Source of the DNA: Acidobacteriota bacterium
GTDB taxonomy: Bacteria; Acidobacteriota; Terriglobia; Terriglobales; Acidobacteriaceae
NCBI GenBank assembly: GCA_021781255.1
Contig: JAJXXG010001281.1
Span: 1-5,434 of the forward strand
Length of the DNA: 5,434 bases
Direction: 5' to 3'
The notes under the pieces were generated by a model, which saw only the letters and a list, made by a program, of their open reading frames with translations, was not told the DNA's origin and searched no databases. Position numbers and translations under genes: made by a program. Of this stretch, positions 1 to 5,422 are shown one piece after another (the first letter of the stretch is position 1; each line of letters begins with the position of its first letter).

Positions 1-87
1 TGCAAGTTTAGAATCGCGCGCGCGAAGATGCGCGATGGCGTCGTCGGGGGCGAAGGGAAGCTTGCGGCTGCGGCCGTCATGAATCAT
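1..87 (-). CDS. Probable DNA-3-methyladenine glycosylase (AlkA/HhH-GPD type), N-terminal fragment cut by window edge
   Basis: Only the first 29 codons are present and the gene continues beyond the left edge. The translation contains KLPFAPDDAIAHLRARDSKL, which resembles the start of the AlkA-like DNA-3-methyladenine glycosylase family, where an AIAHL-R-x-D-xxLA helix precedes the catalytic HhH-GPD domain; that domain is outside the window. Such enzymes remove alkylated bases from DNA in base excision repair. Coding is supported by strongly G/C-rich third codon positions. The start is forced: the ATG at 87-85 is the only one in frame, with a TAA in frame two codons upstream (93-91). There is no Shine-Dalgarno; instead TACACT (100-95) sits 7 nt before the ATG, suggesting a leaderless transcript. 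The gene is divergent from the aldehyde dehydrogenase. The family call rests on about 20 residues and is tentative; that this is a real gene start is more secure. Confidence 0.55.
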   Translation of the reverse strand, partial: MIHDGRSRKLPFAPDDAIAHLRARDSKLA

Positions 88-94
88 GGCTTAC

Positions 95-100
95 AGTGTA
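95..100 (-). promoter_or_regulatory. Candidate -10 box TACACT for a leaderless transcript of the left-edge gene
   Basis: On the minus strand TACACT fits TANNNT and ends 7 nt before the ATG at 87-85, so transcription would begin at or next to the start codon. No -35 hexamer is recognisable 17 bases upstream, where the sequence is GCGGCC. On its own this is weak; the support comes from the same arrangement before the other two minus-strand genes. Confidence 0.35.
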
Positions 101-400
101 GCTTGCCGAAGTTGATGGCCGCTGCTCTTGCCCATCGCTGAATCCGCGCAGCGAAAGGCCAGGCCGACGACCGCGAAATATCCGCAATGGAGTATCCGGC
201 TCCGGTGAGCGGGTGAGAATTGCAGCCGCTGACCGGAATTTGCGGGCACGATGCCGCATCAGGGACAGCCACTTGCTGCCTGGCCGGTGGTTTCGGTGAT
301 GACCGCAGAATCCGATTCGGGGGCTATCGGGAGCCTTCGACCCGCCGGTACGGACAACTCTCGGCCGCGCGCTTTACCATCAAAGACGTAGATTCCTTTT

Positions 401-406
401 GAGGAG
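401..406 (+). promoter_or_regulatory. Ribosome binding site GAGGAG of the aldehyde dehydrogenase
   Basis: GAGGAG lies 6 nt before the ATG at 413, close to ideal spacing. This selects that ATG over the second in-frame ATG at 419. It contrasts with the three minus-strand genes, which have no such site. Confidence 0.8.
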
Positions 407-412
407 CTTGCT

Positions 413-1864
413 ATGAAGATGCGGCCGGGATCGCAAACGGGGTTTCTGCTTTGCGGCAAGGAGTGGACCGACGGAGAGACATTGGAAGTGCGTTCGCCGT
501 GGGATCAGGGATTGGTCGGGCGTGTGACCAAGGCGACACGGGCCGATGCGCGCCAGGCTGTGCATCACGCCGCAGCCAGCCTGCGGCGCACACGCGCGCT
601 GCCGCGCTGGAAGCGGCGCGAGATTCTGGAGGACGTGGCGGCGGCGCTGATCGAGCAAAAGGAGCGATTTGCGCAACTGATCGTGGCCGAAGCCGGAAAG
701 CCGGTGCGGCAGGCGCGGGTCGAGGTGGATCGAGCCGTGCTCACCTTTAAAACCGCGGCGGAGGAAGCTTCCCGACTCGGCGGGGAAAGCGTACCTCTGG
801 ATCTGACCGAGGGCAACGAGGGGCGCTGGGGACTGGTGCAGCGTTTCCCCGTCGGCCCAGTGCTGGGGATTACACCGTTCAATTTTCCGCTAAATCTTGC
901 GGCGCACAAGGCTGCGCCCGCCATGGCGGCAGGGTGTCCGCTGATCTTGAAGCCCGCACCGCAGGCAACGTTCACGGCTCTTGCGCTCGGCGAGGTGATT
1001 CTAAAAGCAGGCTGGCCCGAAGAGGCGTTGGCGGTGCTGCCACTCGACAACGCCGATACCGCATGGCTGGCGGAGAAGGAAGATCGCATCAAGCTGGTGA
1101 GTTTTACCGGATCAGCCCGGGTGGGCTGGGAGCTGAAGACGCATTCCGGGCGCAAGCGAGTGCTGCTGGAGCTGGGAGGAAACGCCGCGCTCGTTGTGCA
1201 TAGCGACTGGAAGGATCTGGACGATGCGGCACTACGAACCGCGCACTCGGCCTTTAATTACGCAGGGCAGTCGTGCGTGAGTACGCAGCGCGTCTATGTG
1301 GAGCGCAGTGTTTTTCAGACGTTCCTGTGGAAGGTGGTGGAGATCGCCTCCAAGATGGTTGTAGGTGATCCGGCGGACGAGGCGACCGAAGTCGGCCCAC
1401 TCATCAGGCTAGGTGACGCAGAGCGGGTGGAATCGTGGATTAAAGAGGGGGTTGCGGCAGGCGCCAAGCTGGTGGCCGGCGGAGAACGCAAGGGGTCAGT
1501 CATCACACCGGCGATCTTAACCGCAACCGCACCCGGCATGAAGCTGCACGACGAGGAGATCTTTGGGCCGGTACTCGCAATCGAGCCGTACGACGACTTT
1601 GAGGATGCCCTGGCGCGCGTGAACCACTCGAGGTACGGTCTGCAGGCCGGACTATTGACACGCGACTCGGTGCGCATTCTCACGGCGTATCGTGAGTTAG
1701 AAGTGGGTGCATTGATTATCGGAGACACGCCAAGCTGGCGTCTCGATCCGATGCCCTATGGCGGAGTAAAGGACTCAGGGTTGGGGCGTGAAGGAGTCCG
1801 CTGGGCCATCACAGAGATGACGGAGCCGCGCATGCTGGTAATGAGTGGCGCAGGGCAGAGTTAG
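413..1864 (+). CDS. NAD(P)-dependent aldehyde dehydrogenase, lactaldehyde/glyceraldehyde-3-phosphate dehydrogenase-like subgroup
   Basis: This 483-residue protein has the usual length of a bacterial aldehyde dehydrogenase and oxidises an aldehyde to a carboxylic acid using NAD(P)+ in the cytoplasm. Landmarks in order are: GPVLGITPFNFP (148-159) with oxyanion-hole Asn157; LILKPA with Lys180; FTGS (231-234); ELGGN with general base Glu253; GQSC with catalytic Cys288; EEIFGPV (381-387); and the C-terminal PMPYGGVKDSGLGREG (446-461). All key residues are intact. The C-terminal pattern and the AEAGKP...EVDRA segment (92-108) resemble the branch containing lactaldehyde, phosphonoacetaldehyde and non-phosphorylating glyceraldehyde-3-phosphate dehydrogenases, but the substrate cannot be read from sequence alone. 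Many NAD-preferring relatives have Glu three residues after the cofactor lysine (KPAE); here it is Pro183, so NADP+ use is possible. The start is fixed by GAGGAG 6 nt upstream. It stands alone, with no pathway partner beside it. Confidence 0.95.
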   Translation: MKMRPGSQTGFLLCGKEWTDGETLEVRSPWDQGLVGRVTKATRADARQAVHHAAASLRRTRALPRWKRREILEDVAAALIEQKERFAQLIVAEAGKPVRQARVEVDRAVLTFKTAAEEASRLGGESVPLDLTEGNEGRWGLVQRFPVGPVLGITPFNFPLNLAAHKAAPAMAAGCPLILKPAPQATFTALALGEVILKAGWPEEALAVLPLDNADTAWLAEKEDRIKLVSFTGSARVGWELKTHSGRKRVLLELGGNAALVVHSDWKDLDDAALRTAHSAFNYAGQSCVSTQRVYVERSVFQTFLWKVVEIASKMVVGDPADEATEVGPLIRLGDAERVESWIKEGVAAGAKLVAGGERKGSVITPAILTATAPGMKLHDEEIFGPVLAIEPYDDFEDALARVNHSRYGLQAGLLTRDSVRILTAYRELEVGALIIGDTPSWRLDPMPYGGVKDSGLGREGVRWAITEMTEPRMLVMSGAGQS

Positions 1865-2064
1865 CGTGGAGTTAATGGAACCTGCGGTGCCGAGCGCCAG
1901 TTAAGAAATTGGACGGGAGACAGTCTCTGGAAACGGACGAGCCGTATGCGATTCCAGAGGCGCTCCGGTTTATCCAGGCGTGCCACGGTCCGCGCGGACA
2001 GCAGTCGAGTAAGTGACTGAGGGCCGTAGTCAACTCCGAGAGCTACTCCAAGGTAAAGCTGAGA
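1865..2064. other. Intergenic spacer between aldehyde dehydrogenase and the small basic protein gene
   Basis: This spacer contains no clear gene. One plus-strand frame, open from 1876 to the TGA at 2014-2016, reads like coding sequence near its end (ETDEPYAIPEALRFIQACHG) but has no ATG and no ribosome binding site; a TTG at 1909 would give 35 codons. It could be the worn remnant of a gene or chance. The spacer also holds the inverted repeat at 1925-1959 and the left arm of the AT-rich repeat at 2055-2073. The two flanking genes converge here, so transcription of both must end in this stretch. Confidence 0.5.
1925..1959 (+). terminator. Inverted repeat, possible terminator of the aldehyde dehydrogenase transcript
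   Basis: CTCTGGAA (1925-1932) and TTCCAGAG (1952-1959) are perfectly complementary. Inside, ACGG (1933-1936) can pair with CCGT (1942-1945) across a 5-base loop, leaving a 6-base bulge. The structure begins 61 bases after the stop codon. No run of T follows, so it is not a classical intrinsic terminator; it may only stabilise the 3' end. Confidence 0.3.
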
Positions 2065-2073
2065 CTAAGCTTT
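2055..2073. terminator. AT-rich hairpin at convergent gene ends
   Basis: AAAGCT (2055-2060) and AGCTTT (2068-2073) are inverted copies around a 7-base loop, overlapping the stop codon of the small minus-strand gene. In the plus direction the stem runs into TTTTACTTT. It lies between convergent genes, where a bidirectional terminator would be expected, but the 6-base-pair stem is weak. Confidence 0.25.
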
Positions 2074-2307
2074 TACTTTAGGTTTAGCGTCCTGCTTGGC
2101 CCAGCGCCGGCGCTGCGCATCGGCAATCTTCTTGCGGGCTTCAGCACTAAGAACACGCTTCTTTCTGGGCTTGGCCGGCACGATTGCTAGCTTCGCAGTT
2201 TTTCCAGCCTTTGCGGCTGCTCCACCAAGCGAAGCCAACAGCGCACGAGCTTGTTGTAGTCTGGCTATCTCAGAGTCAATTTGAGCAAGAATATTTTCAA
2301 TCGCCAT
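2065..2307 (-). CDS. Small basic protein with N-terminal coiled coil and lysine/arginine-rich tail, putative nucleic-acid binding
   Basis: This is an 80-residue protein of unknown function. Residues 3-27 (IENILAQIDSEIARLQQARA onward) have hydrophobic residues at I3, I10, I14, L17 and L24 in a heptad-like pattern and probably form a dimerising helix. An alanine-rich linker (28-45) leads to a strongly basic KPRKKR (46-51), then a helix LSAEARKKIADAQRRRWAK (53-71) and a lysine-rich end. Small proteins of this plan, with an S-x-E-A-R-x-x-I-A-x-A-Q-x-x-R-W-A-K tail, are familiar to me from Acidobacteria; the tail also recalls NUMOD3-like DNA-binding helices. Binding to DNA or RNA is inferred from charge and shape, not shown. 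The gene stands alone, convergent with the aldehyde dehydrogenase. No Shine-Dalgarno precedes the ATG; TATCCT lies 6 nt upstream, pointing to a leaderless transcript. Its regular amphipathic pattern and domain order make it more credible than other frames of this size here. Confidence 0.75.
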   Translation of the reverse strand: MAIENILAQIDSEIARLQQARALLASLGGAAAKAGKTAKLAIVPAKPRKKRVLSAEARKKIADAQRRRWAKQDAKPKVKA

Positions 2308-2313
2308 ACATTA

Positions 2314-2342
2314 AGGATAATGCAGTGAAACAAGTTATGAAA
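2314..2342 (-). promoter_or_regulatory. Candidate promoter of the small basic protein gene: TTTCAT-N17-TATCCT, leaderless
   Basis: Read on the minus strand, TTTCAT (2342-2337) and TATCCT (2319-2314) are separated by exactly 17 bases, and TATCCT is followed by 6 bases and the ATG at 2307. This is the same architecture as that before glyA. TTTCAT matches the -35 consensus at only 3 of 6 positions. Confidence 0.4.
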
Positions 2343-2539
2343 GGGAAGGTGGAGGAGTTTTTTTCCTATCTAACCTATTTGTGTCTGTCTGGTGGGAGCA
2401 GATCCAGGGAAGAACGATGGCAGCGGTTCATAACTGTTTGCTCGTACGCTTGATTTTCAAGTTCGACGTTGAATCAGTGAACTTTCTTGCAACCGCGTTG
2501 GAGTTTATGCGCGCCCGGCCAGGGCAATTCCTGGTGACT

Positions 2540-2812
2540 GTAGCCGTTTTTCGATTTGGCGCCATGCCGCCGCTGCTTGGGCCGCATCGACTGGAGTGCT
2601 GGGCTTGAGGGTACGGCTGTGCAGGAATTGCGATGGCCCGAGGGAGGGGGTTGCCACCTGCCTTGATGGGCGCGGCATGAACCGAGGGCAGAATCCAGGG
2701 CCGGGTGTGGATTGCGGGGCTACGGAGAACGTTGGAGCCAACAGGAGCGTTTGGACGCACAAAGGGAAGACCTGGCACTGAAAATCTCATCGTGCGGCTG
2801 CGATGTTTTCGG
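2540..2812 (+). repeat. Diverged dispersed repeat, copy A
   Basis: This stretch shares a collinear series of short matches with 4966-5280 in the same orientation. The best block is 2576-2598 against 5002-5024, identical at 21 of 23 positions and centred on TCGACTGGAGTG. Further anchors are GGAATTG (2624/5051), GATGGGCG (2665/5122), CGGAG-N7-GAGCCAAC (2723/5182), CCTGGCA (2771/5241) and GATGTT-NN-CGG (2802/5270). Distances between anchors agree to within 1-2 bases in three of five intervals. In the other two, the second copy is longer by 30 and by 11 bases. The ends are approximate; weak similarity may begin near 2511. Nothing indicates a transposase or a conserved reading frame. It may be an old intergenic repeat family or a structured RNA. 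Confidence 0.4.
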
Positions 2813-2826
2813 ACGCCAGATCTTCC
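2765..2826 (-). terminator. Long imperfect hairpin after glyA, probable transcript end
   Basis: On the plus strand GGAAGACCTGGC (2765-2776) faces GCCAGATCTTCC (2815-2826), pairing at 11 of 12 positions. Within it GAAAA/TTTTC (2780-2784 and 2806-2810) and CATCG/CGATG (2788-2792 and 2801-2805) continue the stem around an 8-base loop. The single mismatch is C·A as plus-strand RNA but a G·U wobble as minus-strand RNA, so the structure is complete only in the glyA direction. It begins 15 bases after the glyA stop. No strong U tract follows (only CTTTG), so it could be a terminator or a 3'-end stabiliser. Confidence 0.5.
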
Positions 2827-2841
2827 GTTGCGGTGGTTGGT

Positions 2842-4152
2842 CTACGCGCTTACCGTGACCTCGGAGCGACGCCACGCGTAAAGCGGGAACTGGTGCGCAA
2901 GTTCGGCTACCTGGCTGCGGATACGAGCAAGAGCGGCATCGTCATTGCGCTGTGCGAGCGCTTGTGCCATCCAGTTGGCGATGATCCGCATTTCAGGCTC
3001 TTTCATGCCGCGGGTGGTGAGCGCAGGCGTGCCGACGCGAATTCCGGACGGCTTAAGGGGCGGATTTGTATCCCAGGGAATGGAGTTCTTGTTTACAGTG
3101 ATGCCGGCTTTGCCGAGCGCAGCTTCAGCTTCAGAGCCGAGGATACCCTTCTCAAAAACGTCGACCAAAATCAAGTGATTATCGGTTCCCCCTGAGACCA
3201 GACGGAAGCCGGCAGCGCACATGGCCTCGGCAAGCGCCCTGGCATTGGCAACGGTCTGAGCCGCATAGGCGCGAAATTCAGGGCGCAGAGCTTCAGCAAA
3301 TGCGACAGCCTTCGCAGCAACGATGTGCACGAGCGGGCCGCCCTGCTGGCCGGGAAAGACAGCCTTGTCGATTTCCTTGCCCAGAGTAAGTTCGGGTTTT
3401 GCCCCGACTTGTATCTCCTTACCGACGATGATCAATCCGGCACGGGGACCGCGGAGGGTTTTGTGCGTGGTCGTCGTCGTGATGTGGGCATGGGGCACAG
3501 GGGAATCATGTACGCCACCTGCCACCAGACCGGCGATGTGGGCCATGTCAAAGATGAAGTATGCGCCTACCTTATCGGCAATCTGCCGGATGCGGGCAAA
3601 GTCCCAGAAGCGCGGATAGGCGCTGGCGCCACCGATGATGACCTTGGGCTTTTCCTGTTCGGCAACCTTCTCCATCTCGTCGTAGTCGATGGTTTCGGTG
3701 TCGCGGCGGACATGGTAGAAGGTAGGGCGATAGAGTTTGCCACTGAAACTAAGGCGGTGTCCGTGAGTGAGGTGGCCGCCATGCGCGAGATCGAGACCAA
3801 GAATCGTATCGCCCGGCTGCAACACGGCAGCGAAGGCGGAGGAGTTGGCCTGCGAGCCGGAATGAGGCTGCACGTTGATGTGCTCTCCGCCAAAGAGCTG
3901 GCGGGCCCGGTCGCGGGCCAGGTTTTCAACGACATCGGCGTATTCGCAGCCGCCGTAGTAGCGACGTCCCGGGTAGCCTTCGGCGTACTTGTTGGTGAAG
4001 ACTGAGCCGGCCGCCTCAAGCACTGCTTCAGAGACGAAGTTTTCGCTGGCGATCATCTCAAGCCCTTCGTGTTGACGGAGGGCTTCGTGGTCGATAGCGG
4101 CTGCAACTTCAGGGTCGGCCTGGGCGAGGGACATGGACATGCGGTCAGTCAT
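2842..4152 (-). CDS. glyA: Serine hydroxymethyltransferase
   Basis: GlyA is a cytoplasmic PLP enzyme interconverting serine plus tetrahydrofolate with glycine plus 5,10-methylenetetrahydrofolate, the main source of one-carbon units. The 436-residue product is slightly longer than the usual 415-430. Clear landmarks are LEMIASENF (31-39), [18 protein letters not shown] (54-71), [12 protein letters not shown] (92-103), [11 protein letters not shown] (121-131), PLP-ring Asp202 in FDMAHIAGL, the PLP lysine Lys231 in [23 protein letters not shown] (266-273), GGTDNHL (321-327), and the substrate-carboxylate arginine Arg372 in [13 protein letters not shown]. All expected catalytic residues are intact. 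It is transcribed alone, divergent from the Sel1 gene. No Shine-Dalgarno precedes the first ATG; TAGAAT ends 6 nt before it, so the mRNA is probably leaderless and begins at M1, which argues against the internal ATGs at codons 5 and 7. A long hairpin follows the stop. Confidence 0.98.
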   Translation of the reverse strand: MTDRMSMSLAQADPEVAAAIDHEALRQHEGLEMIASENFVSEAVLEAAGSVFTNKYAEGYPGRRYYGGCEYADVVENLARDRARQLFGGEHINVQPHSGSQANSSAFAAVLQPGDTILGLDLAHGGHLTHGHRLSFSGKLYRPTFYHVRRDTETIDYDEMEKVAEQEKPKVIIGGASAYPRFWDFARIRQIADKVGAYFIFDMAHIAGLVAGGVHDSPVPHAHITTTTTHKTLRGPRAGLIIVGKEIQVGAKPELTLGKEIDKAVFPGQQGGPLVHIVAAKAVAFAEALRPEFRAYAAQTVANARALAEAMCAAGFRLVSGGTDNHLILVDVFEKGILGSEAEAALGKAGITVNKNSIPWDTNPPLKPSGIRVGTPALTTRGMKEPEMRIIANWMAQALAQRNDDAALARIRSQVAELAHQFPLYAWRRSEVTVSA

Positions 4153-4158
4153 ATCTAA

Positions 4159-4187
4159 ATTCTAACGGGTTCCGGGGCAGCTTGAAA
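4159..4187 (-). promoter_or_regulatory. Candidate glyA promoter: TTTCAA-N17-TAGAAT, leaderless
   Basis: On the minus strand TTTCAA (4187-4182), a 17-base spacer and TAGAAT (4164-4159, 5 of 6 to TATAAT) are followed by 6 bases and the glyA ATG. Transcription should start at the A of the ATG. The spacing is identical to that of the small basic protein gene. The same -35 site read on the plus strand is TTGAAA, which could serve the divergent Sel1 gene, although no good -10 lies at the right distance from it. Confidence 0.5.
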
Positions 4188-4248
4188 CCGGGTGGCAGGA
4201 AAGAGATTTCGTAAACTGGATAAGGCTGGGCCAGTTGATGGTTCCGTC

Positions 4249-4253
4249 AGGTG
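4249..4253 (+). promoter_or_regulatory. Ribosome binding site AGGTG deciding the Sel1-protein start
   Basis: Five possible starts follow closely in frame (GTG 4251, ATG 4254, GTG 4257, ATG 4260, ATG 4263). AGGTG overlaps or abuts the first two and is too close to 4257. It lies 6 nt before 4260 and 9 nt before 4263, so one of these two is the likely start. Confidence 0.5.
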
Positions 4254-4259
4254 ATGGTG

Positions 4260-4871
4260 ATGATGCAAGTGAATAGACTCTTGTCGGTGGCGCTGTTTGT
4301 GGGAGCTGGTGTGGTTGCGGCGGCGCAGTCCGGCGTTGCGCCCAACGGGATTGATTCGGGCCTGCTGACGAAGGCCAATGGGGGCGATGCCTCAGCTGAG
4401 GTTGCGGTGGGCGAACAGTTGGCCCGGGCGGCAACTATGGAGCACGATCGAACCCGGCTGGCGGAGGATTATCGACAGGAGCTGGCCTGGTATCTCAAGG
4501 CTGCGGAGCAGAAAGACGTATCCGCCGAGTTGCATCTGGCCGCGCTCTATCGTGATGGCGGGGGTGACACGATTGCCCGCAACATGGAGCAGGCTGCGGC
4601 GTGGTATCGCAAGGCCGCGGAACAGGGTGACGCTAGCGCGCAGGGAACGCTGGGGTTGCTCTACACGATGGGCCAGGGAGTGCCCAGGGACGATGTGGAA
4701 GCTTATTTCTGGTTAGATCTGGCAGCCAGAGCGACGGGGCCAAACCAGCAAAAGTACGCGGCAAATCGGCAGTTGGTGGGTGAGCACATTACCGCGGAGG
4801 AGCTTGCGGGGGTTGAAGATCGTGTGACGGCCTGGGAGACGGCTCATCCTGTGACCAAGCCGCGGCAGTGA
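4260..4871 (+). CDS. Exported Sel1-repeat (TPR-like) protein
   Basis: Counting from the ATG at 4260 the protein has 203 residues. Residues 3-24 form a classical signal peptide: QVNR, a hydrophobic core LLSVALFVGAGVV, then AAAQS, with cleavage likely near residue 22; there is no lipobox cysteine. The rest consists of Sel1-like repeats of about 36-38 residues: a degenerate one around 34-54 (GGDASAE), a second at about 74-108 (AWYLKAAEQKDVSAELHLAA), and a near-consensus third at about 109-145 (AAWYRKAAEQGDASAQGTLG, then LLYTMGQGVPRD). A final half repeat AYFWLDLAARA (148-158) is followed by a charged helical tail. Sel1 repeats form helical solenoids that bind other proteins, often in envelope or signalling assemblies; the partner here is unknown. 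It is divergent from glyA with about 107 bases between, which gives no hint of a shared role. Uncertainty in the start is at most four codons. Confidence 0.9.
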   Translation: MMQVNRLLSVALFVGAGVVAAAQSGVAPNGIDSGLLTKANGGDASAEVAVGEQLARAATMEHDRTRLAEDYRQELAWYLKAAEQKDVSAELHLAALYRDGGGDTIARNMEQAAAWYRKAAEQGDASAQGTLGLLYTMGQGVPRDDVEAYFWLDLAARATGPNQQKYAANRQLVGEHITAEELAGVEDRVTAWETAHPVTKPRQ

Positions 4872-5086
4872 AGATGACCGCGGCACGCCGTAGGCTTTTG
4901 CCCAGTGAAAGCATGGCGCGCGTAAGGTCGGGATGAGGTACGAGGCGCGGCGTGGACAGGGTTAGCGTACTACGCTTTAGGTTTCGGGCAATGTCGCTGC
5001 CCTTGGGTCGCGTCGACTGGAGTGTGGCGGCTTCAGGATATAGCGACTCGGGAATTGAGATAGTTCGTCAGGATCTTTCTATATAG

Positions 5087-5131
5087 ATCGCCCATCCCTC
5101 ATGACTTCAGGTCAGGTGGGGGATGGGCGAT
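5087..5131. repeat. Strong hairpin 1 (15-base-pair inverted repeat)
   Basis: ATCGCCCATCCCTCA (5087-5101) pairs with TGGGGGATGGGCGAT (5117-5131), giving 15 pairs with a single G·U and a 15-base loop. The loop itself has TGAC (5102-5105) facing GTCA (5111-5114). No T run follows, so a terminator role is doubtful. The size and symmetry resemble intergenic REP-like palindromes. Confidence 0.6.
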
Positions 5132-5145
5132 ATGTTTCTGGGGTT

Positions 5146-5182
5146 GGGATGGCAGGCTTTGAAGCCGGAAAGATGCCATCCC
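5146..5182. repeat. Hairpin 2 (9-base-pair inverted repeat) next to hairpin 1
   Basis: GGGATGGCA (5146-5154) pairs perfectly with TGCCATCCC (5174-5182), and CTTT (5157-5160) with AAAG (5169-5172) inside. It starts 15 bases after hairpin 1 and shares the GGGATGG/CCATCCC arm with it. Two related palindromes side by side resemble the paired arrangement known for bacterial REP elements. Confidence 0.55.
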
Positions 5183-5416
5183 GGAGTGAAGCTGAGCCAA
5201 CGGAGGCCAGCAGGTTTGAGTAGGGAGAGTACACCGGGCGCCTGGCAGAGTGCATGCGCTATGGTTCCTGATGTTGCCGGTGAGCTAGGTTGCAGAAGGA
5301 CAAAGATGATGTCTCTGCATCAACAGGTAAACTGATGGTGGTTTGAGTACAAAGGAAGTAGATTTATTGGCTTGCAGCTTGCCAGAGATGTGATTGCAGA
5401 AGAACGTTGAGGTCAC

Positions 5417-5422
5417 TTGACA
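5417..5422 (+). promoter_or_regulatory. Consensus -35 hexamer TTGACA at the right edge
   Basis: TTGACA matches the housekeeping -35 consensus at all six positions. A matching -10 box would fall just beyond the window, so only half of the promoter can be judged. Confidence 0.25.

Larger units (their letters stand above)
88..412. other. Divergent intergenic spacer between glycosylase fragment and aldehyde dehydrogenase
   Basis: No convincing gene lies in these 325 bases. The reading frames found here are short, lack ribosome binding sites, and their translations resemble nothing I recognise. The spacer must hold promoters for both flanking genes. On the left is a TANNNT box for the minus-strand gene (95-100). 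On the right is a possible TAGATT box at 389-394 without a recognisable -35, followed by the aldehyde dehydrogenase ribosome binding site. A short palindrome, GAATC-C-GATTC at 308-318, lies about 95 bases before the aldehyde dehydrogenase start and could be an operator, but it is short enough to occur by chance. Confidence 0.6.
2308..2841. other. Long intergenic region between the small basic protein gene and glyA
   Basis: I see no gene in these roughly 530 bases. Open frames on both strands, including a 120-codon one on the minus strand (2428-2790), are proline-, arginine- and serine-rich without family resemblance and lack ribosome binding sites. The left end is the promoter of the small basic protein. 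A run of seven T at 2358-2364 has no hairpin in front of it on the plus strand. CCAGG/CCTGG arms (2519-2523 and 2530-2534) make a small hairpin. From about 2540 the sequence is a diverged copy of a repeat found again after 4966, and the last part forms the long hairpin at 2765-2826. Confidence 0.6.
4966..5280 (+). repeat. Diverged dispersed repeat, copy B
   Basis: This is the partner of the repeat at 2540-2812, in the same orientation and with the same order of anchor blocks. It is longer by about 30 bases between GGAATTG (5051) and GATGGGCG (5122), and by 11 bases before CCTGGCA (5241). The 30 extra bases contain the left arm and loop of the hairpin at 5087-5131, so that hairpin appears specific to this copy. 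Boundaries are approximate, and weak similarity may begin near 4943. Confidence 0.4.

Noticed and set aside
220..402. 60-codon plus-strand frame ending just before the aldehyde dehydrogenase
   Set aside because: TTG start without a ribosome binding site, no family resemblance, and it ends within the downstream gene's ribosome binding site. A leader peptide cannot be excluded but nothing supports it.
565..1155. 196-codon minus-strand frame inside the aldehyde dehydrogenase
   Set aside because: Antisense shadow of a gene with all catalytic motifs; serine-, alanine- and arginine-rich translation typical of a GC-rich complement.
2358..2364. Run of seven T as a possible intrinsic terminator
   Set aside because: The preceding purine-rich GGTGGAGGAG cannot form a stem on the plus strand, and no upstream plus-strand gene needs it.
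2428..2790. 120-codon minus-strand frame between the small basic protein gene and glyA
   Set aside because: Low-complexity Pro/Arg/Ser-rich product, no ribosome binding site, no recognisable domain, and it spans a repeat copy and half of a hairpin.
3325..4005. 226-codon open frame on the plus strand opposite glyA
   Set aside because: It lies entirely antisense to a complete, unmistakable glyA. Its openness follows from glyA codon bias, and it resembles no family.
5123..5335. 70-codon plus-strand frame at the right end
   Set aside because: Starts inside the arm of hairpin 1 and crosses hairpin 2. The matching part of repeat copy A does not preserve the frame.
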